Source: Helicoverpa zea (taxonomy: Eukaryota > Arthropoda > Insecta > Lepidoptera > Noctuidae). From it: a stretch of DNA of 64,000 bases. The translations under genes were made by a program, and so were the position numbers. The notes below the pieces were generated by a model. It made no database searches. It saw only the letters and a program-made list of their open reading frames with translations, and had not been told where the DNA came from. The DNA lies in assembly GCF_022581195.2 (NCBI RefSeq), contig NC_061459.1, positions 992,001-1,056,000 on the forward strand, read 5' to 3'. Positions 34,836 to 46,822 of this stretch are shown piece by piece; position 1 is the first letter of the stretch, and every line of letters begins with the position of its first letter.

Positions 34836-36053
34836 TTTAGCGTACATTGCTGCTGGGTATGTGAAGTTTGGATCAAAAGCCGGCAGCTTAAATTGAAAAT
34901 ATCATTTTATATGCGATTCAAAATTAGTGTTATAAGGATTTTGATGAAGTTTTTATGTCACTGTGTTTATTGTCCCCCAATATGTAACTGTAAACCAAAT
35001 GTTTTTTTTTTTATGCAAGTTTCGTATTTCAAGAGACGGCGCTTTCACACCAATGGATTTTTCTCTCTTTATTTTTACCTATCGCGTGGTTTCACATGAC
35101 ATCGCTTTAACCGCTAGTCGTCAATTGTTTGCTGAGAAAATCTTATTCAGTGAAAGCGCAACTATTACTAATCTTTTAGTAATGTGAAGTCACACTTCCC
35201 CGAGAGCTTCATCAAGTGCATAAAACATGAAACGACCTCAGGAGCTAGTAAGCGCACATAACACAATTCTTATTCACCATCTACACAGCAGTTATACTTA
35301 AATTAACATTCAGAAAGTATAAAAACTGTCCCTCATGTAATATCTACCCGAGGACAGGGTAAGCGTAACTTTTAATTGCATTGAACGTCAAAGCTAGTGG
35401 CGCCATCTCTAGGGAGACGACGACGTGAGTGGCGTAAAAGTCTATCTATCTAATTTTTTTTGTAGAATATTTGGTTAAATGTTTTTATGTCAGTCGAGGG
35501 AGAAGTTTAGTTAAGCCCTTTTGACTTTATTTACGTTATATTATGTACATAACTGTACTCAGAGTAAGTTAGGTAAGGTAAGTAAGATAATGTCATTAAA
35601 ACAATTACACAATTTTTTATTATACACAATTTACTTACAGCCAAAAGTCTATTTATTTTTTATTTTTGTACCAAGAATAAAAATACGTTAAAAATACAAT
35701 TCGCTGTATACAATTTTCAGTAAACACAGAAGAAGTCTGAAAACTTGATAATTACGCAGTAGGTGGTCCCGACATTACTTTACGAGGAAACTTTTAAAAC
35801 ATTCCCATTGTCAATTTATTTCCCTCAATTTATAATGTAAATGAAGCTATATAAACAAAAAAGTCGACAAGTTCGAGCGGTTTTAGAACCCGCTGACGTA
35901 GGCTGGGTTGCGTAGTTTTTAATTAATTTAAAAGAGCAACTGATGAGTATTGAAAAGACAATAATATGACGATGAGTAATAAATGAGTAAACAAAAACAA
36001 TTTGATGGAAGGCTTGCTGAAAGATTCTAAATACCTACAAGGCGATTTGGGTA

Positions 36054-36120
36054 CGACCAAGGAATCGAACTAGGTACCCCGTGCACTGCAGTTGTGCTTA
36101 CGATCACTAGGTCAACGGAA
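36054..36120 (-). repeat. tRNA-like SINE head fragment
   Basis: On the minus strand an A-box-like 'ttgacctagtgatcg' is followed by a B-box 'agttcgattcc'. No conserved SINE body or tail could be matched downstream. Confidence 0.4.
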
Positions 36121-36582
36121 CGTTTAAATATTAAGTATGTTATTGTATCTTAACTGTTGTTTGTACAAATGGTTAACTTGTTACTCACCGATTTACGATT
36201 ACATATCTCTAAAACTGTAAGGAACAAGGAGGGAAACAAGGACCAAAACAGACATCGTTGTTTACTATTGTGAAGCACCCACAAAACTCCAGCAAGTAAG
36301 TTTTTAATTGCGTTTTTAAGTAACAACTCTCAGCCGCTGCAGCGCTTTGTAATCTAATTTAAATTTTGGAAGTGGGCTGGTACAATTTGGTAATTGATTA
36401 GGTAAATTGAAAAGTATATAGTTATTTATGTATGTATATGTTTCTCGTGTTCTCGCCTGAAACACAGGATATCCTAGTTCAGGCACGTTAGACTCGGATT
36501 TAAGCTTATATTTAAGAGTCTATATTATCCTATAAAACATATTTACAATAAAAATCAAAAACTATCCTAGTAAAACAAACAA

Positions 36583-37221
36583 CTAAAAAGCGTCAAAAAA
36601 TTCGTCCCCATCGCTGTCAACTGGGAGCGTGCCCAAGAGGCTGGCAGCATTACCTCGTTGGATCGCCATGCTGATTCTTTGTCCGAGGTAATAGCCAGCC
36701 TTCTGGTCACGAGAAGCGTCAACCAGCCGCCTAGAAAGATCTTTAAATAGAATGTGGGCATTCGGACCCCACGACCCGAGGGTTTCAACCCCAAACGGTT
36801 CGAAAATATAGTTTCCGACAAGGCCACTATATTTCCGCCGCTTGAGGTTCTCCGCAGCCGCAGCGGCAGCAGCAGCACAGCACGCAGAACTTGGAAGGTG
36901 TGATGGCGCAAGAGTATCGACACAGGTTGCGTCCCATACTAAAGGCCTACCCATCTTCCAAGGGAATAACGACATGCCGTCTGGTCTCTTACCGTCGTCG
37001 CGTGCCAGGCCGTTTGGTTCTAATACAGCTGGTACCCCGACGGCAACAAGAGCTCGACGGATAATGTCATTTATGTTTGCATGCCGCGCAATACGGCCCG
37101 CACTGCGGCTGCACGACAGGCCGTGGTGTCCGAGGCTGGTGACAGCCTCACCACAGTGGCAGCGATGAGGGGAGCAGCACGGTGCTCCTATACGTAAACA
37201 AGTAGCGAGACAAGTAAACAA
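36583..37221 (-). pseudogene. C-terminal fragment of a reverse-transcriptase element polyprotein
   Basis: The open frame covers 212 codons. It carries a zinc-knuckle-like CHCG...HHGLSC segment (about residues 21-37), GRIARHANIND, then RPDGMSLFPW and LVWDATCVDT. An Ala tract, a GNYIFEPFGVETLG segment and AIQRGNAASLLGTLP at the end follow. A CCHC knuckle followed by PD...D residues recalls the C-terminal restriction-like endonuclease of some non-LTR retrotransposons; that link is inference. Related C-termini are common in animal RT-element polyproteins. No RT domain lies upstream, so the copy is 5'-truncated near 37200. The reading frame is unbroken, suggesting fairly recent insertion. It is not a host gene. 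Confidence 0.7.
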
Positions 37222-40016
37222 GTAGTTTTATATTTTTTCCTGTAAAGAAAAAATATAAAACTTTGATAGTTGTCAATTCTAAACAGTATTGTTGTGATAT
37301 TCATAACCTTTATTCCATTCTATAATAATGTACAGTGCAAGGTGGAAATATCATAATTATGTACCTAAACAGCATGTACTTAGTTACTTAGAAGAGAGGA
37401 AAGCGTGATAGATTTATATTTTTCTTTTATACCTGTAGGTATCGGTTCTTTGCAGTTCTACGAAGAAATAATGTATCCGCAATATTTTACTTTGATTGTG
37501 TTTTTATTGGCTCAATGTTTTGTTCCAGAGAAAGATCTTTTGTATCTTGCATTTTATTGTCTGTGGATATATCGTTCATGTGCAATTCTAAAATTGTAGT
37601 AACCTACCTGTTTCAAAGATATTTCACACACGGTTCCACACGTGTCTGATGGGAACTACTAACTGCCGGATTAAACATAAGCTGTGTCCTTTCTTAGACT
37701 AGACTACATACGTCATGTGAAGCAAAATTAGTTTTGATCGGTCCAGTAGTTTGGTCCAGAAAAACACAGTCAGACTTACTTTCGCCTTCAGTATAATTTT
37801 GTGTCATATTAGTTAGGGATAAGTATGTATTATGCGAACTCTAATAAAAAGTGTACCGTCTATCAAAAAAATATAAATATAAACGTCAGGGGCAGGGTTC
37901 AACGACCTCCTACCATGAGTTATTCACGAGCCGTTTCCTATACTTTTGATTTTTTGATAGCTTTCCCATGTCGCCTTATTTGTTCACACTTAGTTGCAAA
38001 TGTGTTTTCAAAAGTTTTTTATAACATTTTCTATTTTTAGCCTTTTAGCGAACGCGTTCTAAATTTTGATGACAAAGCGAATGTGAGTGGAATGGCTATT
38101 TTTCGTTTTTTAGTCAAATTCGACAGTGACACGTTTGCTGTATTCTGTAGTTACTAAAATTGTTCATGATAAAGTTTGTTTTAAAGCTTTGGAGGATACG
38201 CGAAAAAGTTGCTTAAATAACTAACTAGGTACTACTAATAACTTGATGGAGCACCTAAGATATCAAGAAAACCTAATAAATTTGGAACCTAAAGTACTTT
38301 TAGTACCTGAAGTATTATGTAATGTATTATATTCTGCTCATTTCCATCAAAACTTTTCAATAGCTAACATTTGCATTTCATAATATTTCAGTACTGATAC
38401 GTCAATCAGTCATTATTAGAAGTGCATTATCGTCCATACAAACAATTATTAGATGTAGCGATTAAAATACGGTATTAAAATTTCGGTGAATGACCCTCTT
38501 AGTAATTATTTTACCAATTTTAATATATTCAATGTTTATTTATTTTGTTAATTGAGAGTTGAAAGGTAGTCTTTGTATAAATTGCATGTAGGCGTACAAA
38601 GTTTAATCAAACAGCTTTATTTACTGTAATTATAATTATAAAGGCCTTGCAAATATACGTGAAAAAGATAAACATCACAGGTTTCTACATCAAAAGGCCT
38701 GCATGCTTGTTTAATTACTGAAATTGGGCAATCAATTGATTTGCGTAGCTTTGAACTGAACTCGGCGGGAACATTTATTTCTGGATTCCATTGTTATTGT
38801 GCATTTCATGTTATGTGGGATTAGATTTGATTTAGATATATTTATATTCCTGCAGTATGTTTAGAATAATCGTAGAATAATAATAGTGGCATTATCGGTC
38901 TTAATTTGATTTATGTTTGTCTGGAATGCTTGTAAGGATGAACAACTAAGTACGTCAGGTAAAGCTATAAAAAACTTTAACTTTTTATACCAGATATTAT
39001 TTATTGCACAGATTAAAAGAAAATACAGGTATTCAATAATAGAATCGTGATACCCTTTCATAAGTTGACTAAGTTTATTCACTTAGCAGTTTCTTTGTCG
39101 CAAAACTGAAGTCTGCGTTATTAAATGCAAATATTGCAATACTGAGGGTTATAAAAGATTGATTACTTATTGCCCCGACCTGAAGCAATCCATTTTCCTT
39201 AGGTAACTTCAAATTATACATAGAACCTTATTCGTGAGAGATTTGCATAAAAAATATGTAGGTACAGCTTCTAAAGAGTTTATTTATGCAAATCTGCTTT
39301 TCAAGTACTCTGTGTAGACAATGGATGATCAATATTAATAGTTTTTTATTGTTTTTCATAGAGTTCAACTCGATTGAGTGAATCGTGAGTGAGGGTAGCA
39401 AAACAGAATAATCTTGACCATGCATTTAATTTCAATGGCTTAAATAATGTACTTATATTTATTTATATATACTTATTATGAGTATCAAGCCGTCTGACCC
39501 TTTAGTTATAATTATTCTGTTTTATATATTTATATTTTACTCAGATAATTCTTTCATTAAATCCTCTAACAAACGAAAGACTCACCTAATATGTTCATTG
39601 ATCAATCTACTAAAATAAATGCAAGTAAAAGAATAACAAAATAAATACAGTGTTAATGGAGTTTTTTGCAATTTTTTCTCCATGAAACCCACGCTTTGGA
39701 ACCGAGCGTTTCAAGAGCTTTAACAGGCCTATTGAAATAAATAACAAAGATTTTCCAGGAAAAACAAACACAAGTGCAATAACTACGTGCAAAACACGTG
39801 ACAGTCCAAACAAAACTATTTAGGAGAAGGAGGGCGTAGGACATTGAGAACAAAATGAGCGGAGATAATATAATAAATATGCAATATGCATAATGCAAAA
39901 TCTCCAAAGAAAGTCGCACGCCAACATGCGCGTGTTCGGGAGACGTTACTTGCTCTGCACTCATACGCTTTTTGGAACCAGCTCGTGAAATAAAATCACC
40001 AATCAACCAAGAATTT
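37222..40016. other. Gene-poor AT-rich DNA
   Basis: No supported gene. The 5' end of the downstream LINE is not sharply defined and may begin within the last 200 bases or so. Confidence 0.5.
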
Positions 40017-40053
40017 GAATCAAGACCAATCTTTGACAGATTGCTCTTGATTC
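40017..40053. repeat. Hairpin-forming inverted repeat upstream of LINE ORF1
   Basis: Two 16-base arms (40017-40032 and 40038-40053) pair with one mismatch around the loop TTGAC. It lies about 175 bases before the ORF1 ATG, so it may be in the LINE 5' UTR or mark its 5' junction. Confidence 0.6.
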
Positions 40054-40228
40054 AACAATGAACCCGATCGCCTCGTTAGTTTTGGTTACGCCTATCGTAA
40101 GTTACTTGACCTACAAGAAGGCGTCTGACCTACTTCATGGCATCTGGATGACGTATTTGGAACGCTCCGCGGTTATTATTACCTAAAAAGTAAAAGTGAT
40201 TTAATATCGTATTTATGTTGGAATCGGC

Positions 40229-41215
40229 ATGAATGACAAAGTGATGAGTGCAATAGGGAGACAAAGCGATGAAAATAAGGATATGACAAAGAATAATCCC
40301 AAGACCGTAACTCCTAGTACCAACGTAAACACTACGCGCGGCAGTCGGATAAAGTCGAACGAGCCTGCTATGATGCAGGAGAGCAGAATAATGGAGATGA
40401 TGCGGGAGTATCACGAGGAGTTGAAAATGCAGCTGGATGAACAAAGGAAGGAGTATGGATTGCTTCAAAGTAAATTTATTAATACGGAAACGGAATTACG
40501 AGAATTGAAAAATGCAGTGAAAGTACTTCAAGAAAAAGTAAACAAAGTAGATGATTTGGAGACTAAGATCAATATTTTGATACAAAAAAATGACTATCTT
40601 GAAACTTGTCTAAATAAGAAAAGTAGCTACCCAGAAAGTAATTTGACTCCAAAAGTGTCATTCGCAAACGTTATAAAACAAAATCAAAATAACGGAATTA
40701 CCTACAGTACCGCGAATAAGGAATGTGTGGCCACGAAAACCGTAGAGCCAACTATTAGCGAGAATAAGATGCAAACTAAACAAACGAATAACAGCGAGAC
40801 AATGATCTCGGATATGGAAAAAGAGATTAAGGAATCACATGCCAAGGATAATTGGATAACCGTTAACAGAAAAAGAAATAAGTATTCTAACAGGGATGTA
40901 AAGAAAGGAGGAAATTCGGATATAGTGGAGATTCAAGGCAGCGAGAGGACAAAATATCTTCATGTCTGGCGTCTCCAGAAGGAAACTACAGAAGAAAATT
41001 TAGAGAAATATGTGAGGAATATATATAAGAAAGATATAGATATTAAAGTACAAAGGATAAAACATAAGACTGAGAGAGATTATGCTTCTTTTACTATAGG
41101 TGTGCCAGAAAGTAAATATGAAGAATTATGTAAACCAGAAAATTGGCCTATTAATATAGAATACTGCGAATGGGTTTGGTTTCGTAGACCAACAAGCGAG
41201 CCAACAAAAATCTAA
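40229..41215 (+). CDS. LINE ORF1 protein (nucleic-acid-binding, coiled coil)
   Basis: Encodes 328 residues from an ATG. The N-terminus is polar. A heptad-like coiled coil spans about residues 52-130 (MMREYHEELKMQLDEQ... to ...NDYLETCL) and should give oligomerisation. A basic NWITVNRKRNKYSNR patch lies near 210-225. A C-terminal domain (about 238-325) starts TKYLHVWRLQKETTEENLEK and has the strand/helix rhythm of the RRM-like/CTD domains of LINE ORF1 proteins. This type of protein binds element RNA and chaperones it during target-primed reverse transcription. There is no CCHC knuckle. The frame is intact. Its last codons overlap the open ORF2 frame, which lies in +1 relative register. Confidence 0.8.
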   Translation: MNDKVMSAIGRQSDENKDMTKNNPKTVTPSTNVNTTRGSRIKSNEPAMMQESRIMEMMREYHEELKMQLDEQRKEYGLLQSKFINTETELRELKNAVKVLQEKVNKVDDLETKINILIQKNDYLETCLNKKSSYPESNLTPKVSFANVIKQNQNNGITYSTANKECVATKTVEPTISENKMQTKQTNNSETMISDMEKEIKESHAKDNWITVNRKRNKYSNRDVKKGGNSDIVEIQGSERTKYLHVWRLQKETTEENLEKYVRNIYKKDIDIKVQRIKHKTERDYASFTIGVPESKYEELCKPENWPINIEYCEWVWFRRPTSEPTKI

Positions 41216-42255
41216 CAATACTATTGAGATATACTATCAGAACGTAAGAGGACTTCGGACTAAACTGAATGACTTTTACGCAGGGATCGCATCATCAGAT
41301 GCTGATCTATTTGCAATCACCGAAACAGGACTTAGCGAATCCGTTCATGACGCAGAAATTATTCCACCTGAGTACACTATCATACGTTGTGATCGAGCGG
41401 ATGGACGTAAACAAGGAGGTGCGTGTCTCGTGGCCACACCGCGTTTCGAGCTGCGACGAGTCCCGACACCGAGCGACCTAAACATCGATGAACACGTGTT
41501 CGAACTAGTGTGCGTGTCTGTGTATTTGAGAAATAGGTTTCTGTTTGTTGTGTGCGTTGTTTATATTCCACCTAATAGTAGCGAAAACGAGTATTTGTTA
41601 TTATTTAAAATCATAGAAGATTATTGTAATACTTATAGTGATATAGTGGTCGTAGGGGATTTTAATTTATATTCCTGCTCTTCATATGTAAGTAATTATT
41701 TTGAATACTTTTTGTCATACTGTGGTTTCACTCAGTTCAACAAAATAGGTAATTGTAATGGGCGATATCTAGACTTAGTGTTGAGCACATTCGGAGAGAG
41801 CGACAGTGTGGAGGTGCGCGCGGCGGGGGAGTCGCTCGTGCCGGTGGATGCGCAACACCCGCCGCTCGCGGTCTGCGCACGCCTGCCGCGCAGCGCGCGT
41901 GCGCGGTCACCGTCGGACGCAGGTGCGCCCGATACCAACGCATACTTACCTACTAGTTGGAACTTCAACAAGGCGGATTTATTTAAATTATATACTTCGC
42001 TAGGGACTGTAGACTGGACACCGATGTACGATTTAGATTTAGAAAATAGTTTAAGTTACTTTTATGAGACAATCAATTCAATAATAGATGACTGTGTTCC
42101 CAGAAAAAGGCGAAGGCATGTAAACTCGAGGTACATTTATCCCGAGTGGTACACTGCTGATATAATTCGCGACATTAAATTGAAAGCTAGTTTACACAAA
42201 CAGTACAAATCGAGTAAGTTAAGGTGTGATTACGAAGCATTTTCTGTATGTAGGG
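41160..42255 (+). CDS. LINE ORF2, 5' part: APE-type endonuclease
   Basis: The frame opens just after an in-frame stop at 41157-41159. Endonuclease motifs follow in order: YYQNVRGLRTK, ITETGLSE (catalytic Glu region), GRKQGGACLV, VVYIPPNSSE, IVVVGDFNLYS (GDFN), YLDLVLS and DAQHPPL (terminal His). This is the exonuclease-III/APE fold that nicks target DNA for priming. The frame has no ATG until about codon 42023, downstream of the endonuclease motifs, so it probably depends on ORF1 translation. The segment 41800-41960 is markedly GC-rich. The frame breaks at 42255, where the LTR element begins, and resumes in register at 47825, so the gene is interrupted rather than decayed. Confidence 0.85.
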
Positions 42256-42442
42256 TGTAGTGTATGCAGGTACATGTGCATCATTGTATAGGTTATGTCA
42301 TTATTATGACGCCTCGTGCGCATACGTCACTCGGTTATAAATACCGGATCGAGCGGTGGGGAGTCAGTCGTTGTCAGACTGTCGACCTGTGTGGTGGTGC
42401 GTTGGCGAGTCGATTAACATAATAAAATGAGCGTACAATACA
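42256..42442 (+). repeat. 5' LTR of the LARD-like element
   Basis: 187 bp, starting TGTAGTG and ending ATACA. It contains TATAAATA (42336), an arthropod-initiator TCAGT (42364) and AATAAA (42421). It is identical to the 3' LTR except at 42381. Confidence 0.95.
42336..42368 (+). promoter_or_regulatory. Core promoter in the 5' LTR (TATA plus initiator)
   Basis: TATAAATA begins at 42336 and TCAGT at 42364, placing the initiator A (42366) 30 bases from the first T of the TATA box, the expected spacing. Transcription would start at about 42366, leaving a short R-U5 of about 75 bases that contains AATAAA. Confidence 0.65.
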
Positions 42443-42460
42443 TTGGCGACGAGGATAAAA
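42443..42460 (+). other. Primer-binding-site candidate
   Basis: 'ttggcgacgaggataaaa' lies immediately after the LTR CA. The position and TGG start fit a tRNA 3'-end complement; the tRNA was not identified. Confidence 0.5.
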
Positions 42461-43184
42461 CCGTGAGTGTTTGGACCAACAGTTACCTATTATCTAATTT
42501 TTATAATTTTGAACTACCTATTAGTTCTGTGATCCAGAAAAATATTTGATATACAAGGTTATACTAAATAATTTGTCCTATTCATGCCTATACCAAATTA
42601 ATGTATGCTAAATAAGCTTTGACAACAAGTAACCTCTGACCGATGTTAATATTCAATCATATTAAAAAGAGCAAAAGGAAAGAAGGAAGGGAAGAGAGTA
42701 GAATGACAAAGTATACATAACTTTTATGTTCATGTATGTATCACCCGAATTGCAAACAAATTTTAACCTTTTTACGTAATTCTTTGTTTAAGTTTACCTT
42801 GTTACAATTCTAATGGAAGTAGCAATATTTATTGCAGGTGTTAATATTTATCAAATGAGTAATTTATAATACAAAATCATTACTTGGTGATCAGTTTACT
42901 CATTCTTAAACCTGCATCAAAGTTTATTCAATAATAGGCATTTATTGGAAGCAATATAAAGTTGCTGGTTGTTGAATTGTCGTCAAGACGACTTTAGCAG
43001 TGGTGGGATTTCCTAGAGGATATAATACAATAACCTATTTGCCTTATAATCAATTGTGTTTAATAATTGTTGTGCTTGCATGCCAACAAGGCGGAATGTA
43101 CACGGATCTTATTATGTTGTTTACAATCCTATTTTGTAAGTGCCTGCATTCTAAGCAAATAAAGACCTATTCTATTCCAAAAAT

Positions 43185-43817
43185 CTGCTGGTCATTAAAT
43201 TGACAGCTTGACGGTTAGCAGTAGTGTATATCTACTGGTCATTAGATTGACAGCTTGGCAGTTGGCAGTAGCGTGTATCTACTGGTCATTAGATTGACAG
43301 CTTGGCAGTTGGCAGTAGTGTGTTTCTACTGGTCATTAAATTGACAGCCTGATTGTTGGCAGTAGTCTATATCTACTGGTCATTGAATTGACAGCTTGAT
43401 GGTTGGCAGTAGTGTGTATCTACTGGTCATTAAATTGACAGCCTGATTGTTGGCAGTAGTCTATATCTACTGGGCATTGAATTGACAGCTTGATGGTTGG
43501 CAGTAGTGTATATCTACTGGTCATTAAATTGACAGCTTGGCAGTTGGCAGTAGTCTATATCTACTGGTCATTAAATTGACAGCTTGACAGTTGGCAGTAG
43601 TCTATATCTACTGGTCATTAAATTGACAGCTTGACAGTTGGCAGTAGTCTATATCTACTGGTCATTAAATTGACAGCTTGACAGGTGGCAGTAGTCTATA
43701 TCTACTGGTCATTAAATTGACAGCTTGACAGTTGGCAGTAGTCTATATCTACTGGTCATTAAAGTGACAGCTTGACAGTTAACGGTAGTGAACGTCTACT
43801 GGTCATTCAATTGACTG
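43185..43817. repeat. 47-bp tandem array (~13.5 copies) inside the LTR element
   Basis: The unit reads 'ctactggtcattaaattgac' + 'agcttgacagttggcag' + 'tagtctatat'. Two adjacent starts are 43561 and 43608. Early copies vary ('tgattgttggcag', 'tgatggttggcag'), while copies from about 43510 to 43790 are near-identical, suggesting recent homogenisation. Most units contain two TGACAG cores. Confidence 0.93.
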
Positions 43818-44559
43818 TACACGCATAAATTATCTGGCGATAGTTGTCAACTACTGCAACAACTAAATAGTAAATCTTGATAATTTTTATATTTTCTGTG
43901 CCCGGTGATTTGGATCATAAAAAGCTTCCAAACTTAACTTCTCAGAGTCTAGTCAACAACTTATACCTGCTATATTGTTCTGGTACTTAACTAACTTAAT
44001 TCAAGTGCTTGCAATATAGAGGATATTACAAGAACAAACTGGTGGGTTATATACTCAACGGTTCTACAAATGACAAACATGTGCTAGGTATCTAGTTAAA
44101 CAAACAGCACATTGAGGGACCGTAGTGGGTTGGCCATGGATGTTGAAGAACTCGCCCAGCTATACTGGTATGTATTCACCTATGCACAACATCCAAGTCC
44201 ATCAACACCTCTAGTGGGTTGCCTACCCATAATAGTGTTAATTATAACAGTTGCTCAGTCACCCTAGGTATAATTTCAATACTTTTACTTTATTTTGCTG
44301 TATTAAAGAGGTTGTTATACAACAGAGATATTCCAGAAGATACAGAACAGTAGAACAGCATACAAGCAGCAATACTAGCTGGAAAATGTGGATCAAAATT
44401 TTGGTATTCAATAGATAGAATCTTTGGTAAACATGCTAGCTCACAATTGTAATTTCAGTACTTTAGGTTGATATAAAACTCTTAGATCAAAAGAATATGG
44501 AACTAAGCATTGGAGCAATCTGTGATTTATTTGACAATGCTACTTTATCTACCCAACTG

Positions 44560-44873
44560 CCTCGTTGGTCTAGCTGTCGCAAGCGCGGCTGCTGAGCACG
44601 AGGTCTCGGGTTCGATTCCCGGGTCGGGCCTGGAAGTTGGTGATTGATACACCCGTGCATCGGAAAGCACGTAAATGTCGGTCCTGCGCCTGATCTCTTT
44701 CCGGTCGTGTCGGATTGCCGTCCCATCGGGTTATGAGAGTGAAGGAACAGTGAGTGCACCTGTGTCTGCGCAAATGCTTGTGCACTATAATATGTCCTGC
44801 GCAGTTGGCTAATCCCCTTACGTGAGTACAGCCGCCGTAGCCGATAATCGGCTAGGAGGACATCATCATCATT
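44560..44873 (+). mobile_element. tRNA-derived SINE (family B) nested in the LTR element
   Basis: The tRNA-like head carries A box 'ttggtctagctgtcgc' and B box 'gggttcgattcccgggtc'. The body holds 'gatacacccgtgcatcgg' and 'ctataatatgtcctgcgc'. The end is 'cgataatcggctaggaggac' + 'atcatcatc'. The 10-bp duplication 'tacccaactg' flanks it (44550-44559 and 44874-44883). The copy at 63498-63860 is the same family. Confidence 0.88.
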
Positions 44874-46822
44874 TACCCAACTGGGCCTTCTCATCTGTGA
44901 CAAAAAATCTTTTAAGGATGATACCTGGAAGGAGTTCCAATGTAGATACTTACTCTGGGAACTGTCTAATGATGATTAGCTCATGGATGATTGTTGCAAT
45001 CAAGTTCTCAAAAGTTGATGATTGCGTGTGCTTTTAAAACCTTCAAGATTCAGGCTTGAATGAATTTTAATTGGTATCTTAGCCTCTTTTTTATTGATTT
45101 ACATTGGTGTTTGCAAATAGTTTAACAAAGTGGCCCTCATTATAATATTGTTATTTGCAAATTATGTTTTACAGTATTGCAGTACCAATAAGCAGTATAA
45201 GTACATTGAGAGTTGTGGAAGAATATGCTTCCATAGGAGCGAATAACGTAACCATATATGAACATATATGAAATAGAATCCATTTATTGATCTCAAGTTA
45301 ATAAATCATCACATTAATATATTCTTGAAGTGCACACCTACTTGTAATATAAAGTTGTGTAATTTCCTCAACCCATCCCATAAGATAAGATCCATATGGG
45401 TGGTGGGATGGATATCTATTAACAAAATAATGTCTTGTGTCCATAGCGTTAGGGTTAATAATAATTGATCTTAGAACACCAATCTTAGGTTACCGTAAGA
45501 CAATTGGACTCGCACGAGAGGTAAAGAACTTTATCACTATTTACATTTATCGACATTTATTACTCTTTTGTGCTAATTAAACTACACAGTTGCGTCGACA
45601 TTTGGTTAATAATAACTAAAATATTATTAAGTTCCTAAGTCCTACTGCAATATATAATCTGAGTAAGTGTTCCTTAAAGTATAGGAAGTAAAATTGCCCT
45701 TAGTCACCAAATCGTTTAAAAATTTACTTGGGTGCTGTCCCTATAAAAGATAATAATATTTTTATATTCTGGTTGTCTAACTAAAACAACGTAGATAAAG
45801 TCAGCTGCAATAAAGGGTAAGCGCTTTTGAACGAAACTATAAACATACTTATGCAGCCAACTATACTTACATAAAAAAAAAAATATTACGTTACCTATAC
45901 GCGGTCATGAAATTGGAAAAGCGTAAAATATTAAAAATGGAAGCAGCACAAAGCTGATCATCAAATTGATGAGGTCAAGTATGACATGAGAGCAGCATAG
46001 CTGCTCATGAAATTGAGATATAGAATTAGAATCCCACATTTATCTATGTGTAGACAAATGTTTTAGAAAGGTTAGCGGTTGTTTTGCAAAAGGAAAATTG
46101 CATCGACTAGAAAACTGTTTGTGAGCTGCTGTCACCTTGTTGAAAGGAAGAAGAGCATGAGTTGAGGGTCAGGGACTCTTCTATTTTATGGTGATGCAGA
46201 ATGTCACAGCTTCAAAATATATAGTACAAAGTTAGTGACACCTGTTAAAGTGCGTTCGTTGCATAATATGGTTCTAATTAGTTAAAATCTGATTCGTAAT
46301 GTTACTTTACACCTTCGTTATAATCAATATGTAACCATGACACTAAAAAGCTTACCATCAAAGCATAATAATTCTTTGACTACTTAAATTTTTGAAAACC
46401 ACATTAGGAAAAGCAAACAAACATTACAGAACGCAATGTCCGGTGATAATAGTGTTCTTGGATGCCTAACCGAAATATAAGTATTCCTATCGCACTATTA
46501 TATGCAGTATGGTATTCATATGTTGGGTGTTGAATGCTAAGAAGCTTACAGTTTCTTGACTAGATATTGGACATACATTGATGTAGGGTATTTAAAGCCT
46601 ATATCAGAATTTCAGCGAGTGTACTAGCAGAAACGTGCAAAGTACCAGCGCTGATCAATAGGGTTGAAGACCAGATTGTTTGTTACATTGCTGAGATAAT
46701 GATAGGCTTTGATATTCCACTCTCAAATTAAAAACTACATATTACCAAAATTAGTTGAGTTAGCATTCTCTTGCTTACAAGGCACACAAAGTACTTAACT
46801 CGTACATAGAACTACAATTTAA

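Larger units (their letters stand above)
29961..36050. other. Gene-poor intergenic DNA with repeat fragments
   Basis: No supported host gene. It contains an AAAT tail (31107-31123), a multi-frame open patch (32245-32637), a SINE 3' fragment (33170-33296) and two related modules (34196-34301 and 34728-34835). Confidence 0.5.

Noticed and set aside
43185..43817. CRISPR-like array
   Set aside because: The units are contiguous 47-bp tandem copies without unique spacers, in an animal genome.
44487..44903. 138-codon minus-strand frame
   Set aside because: It is the reverse translation of a tRNA-derived SINE; the same false protein arises from the copy at 63498-63860.
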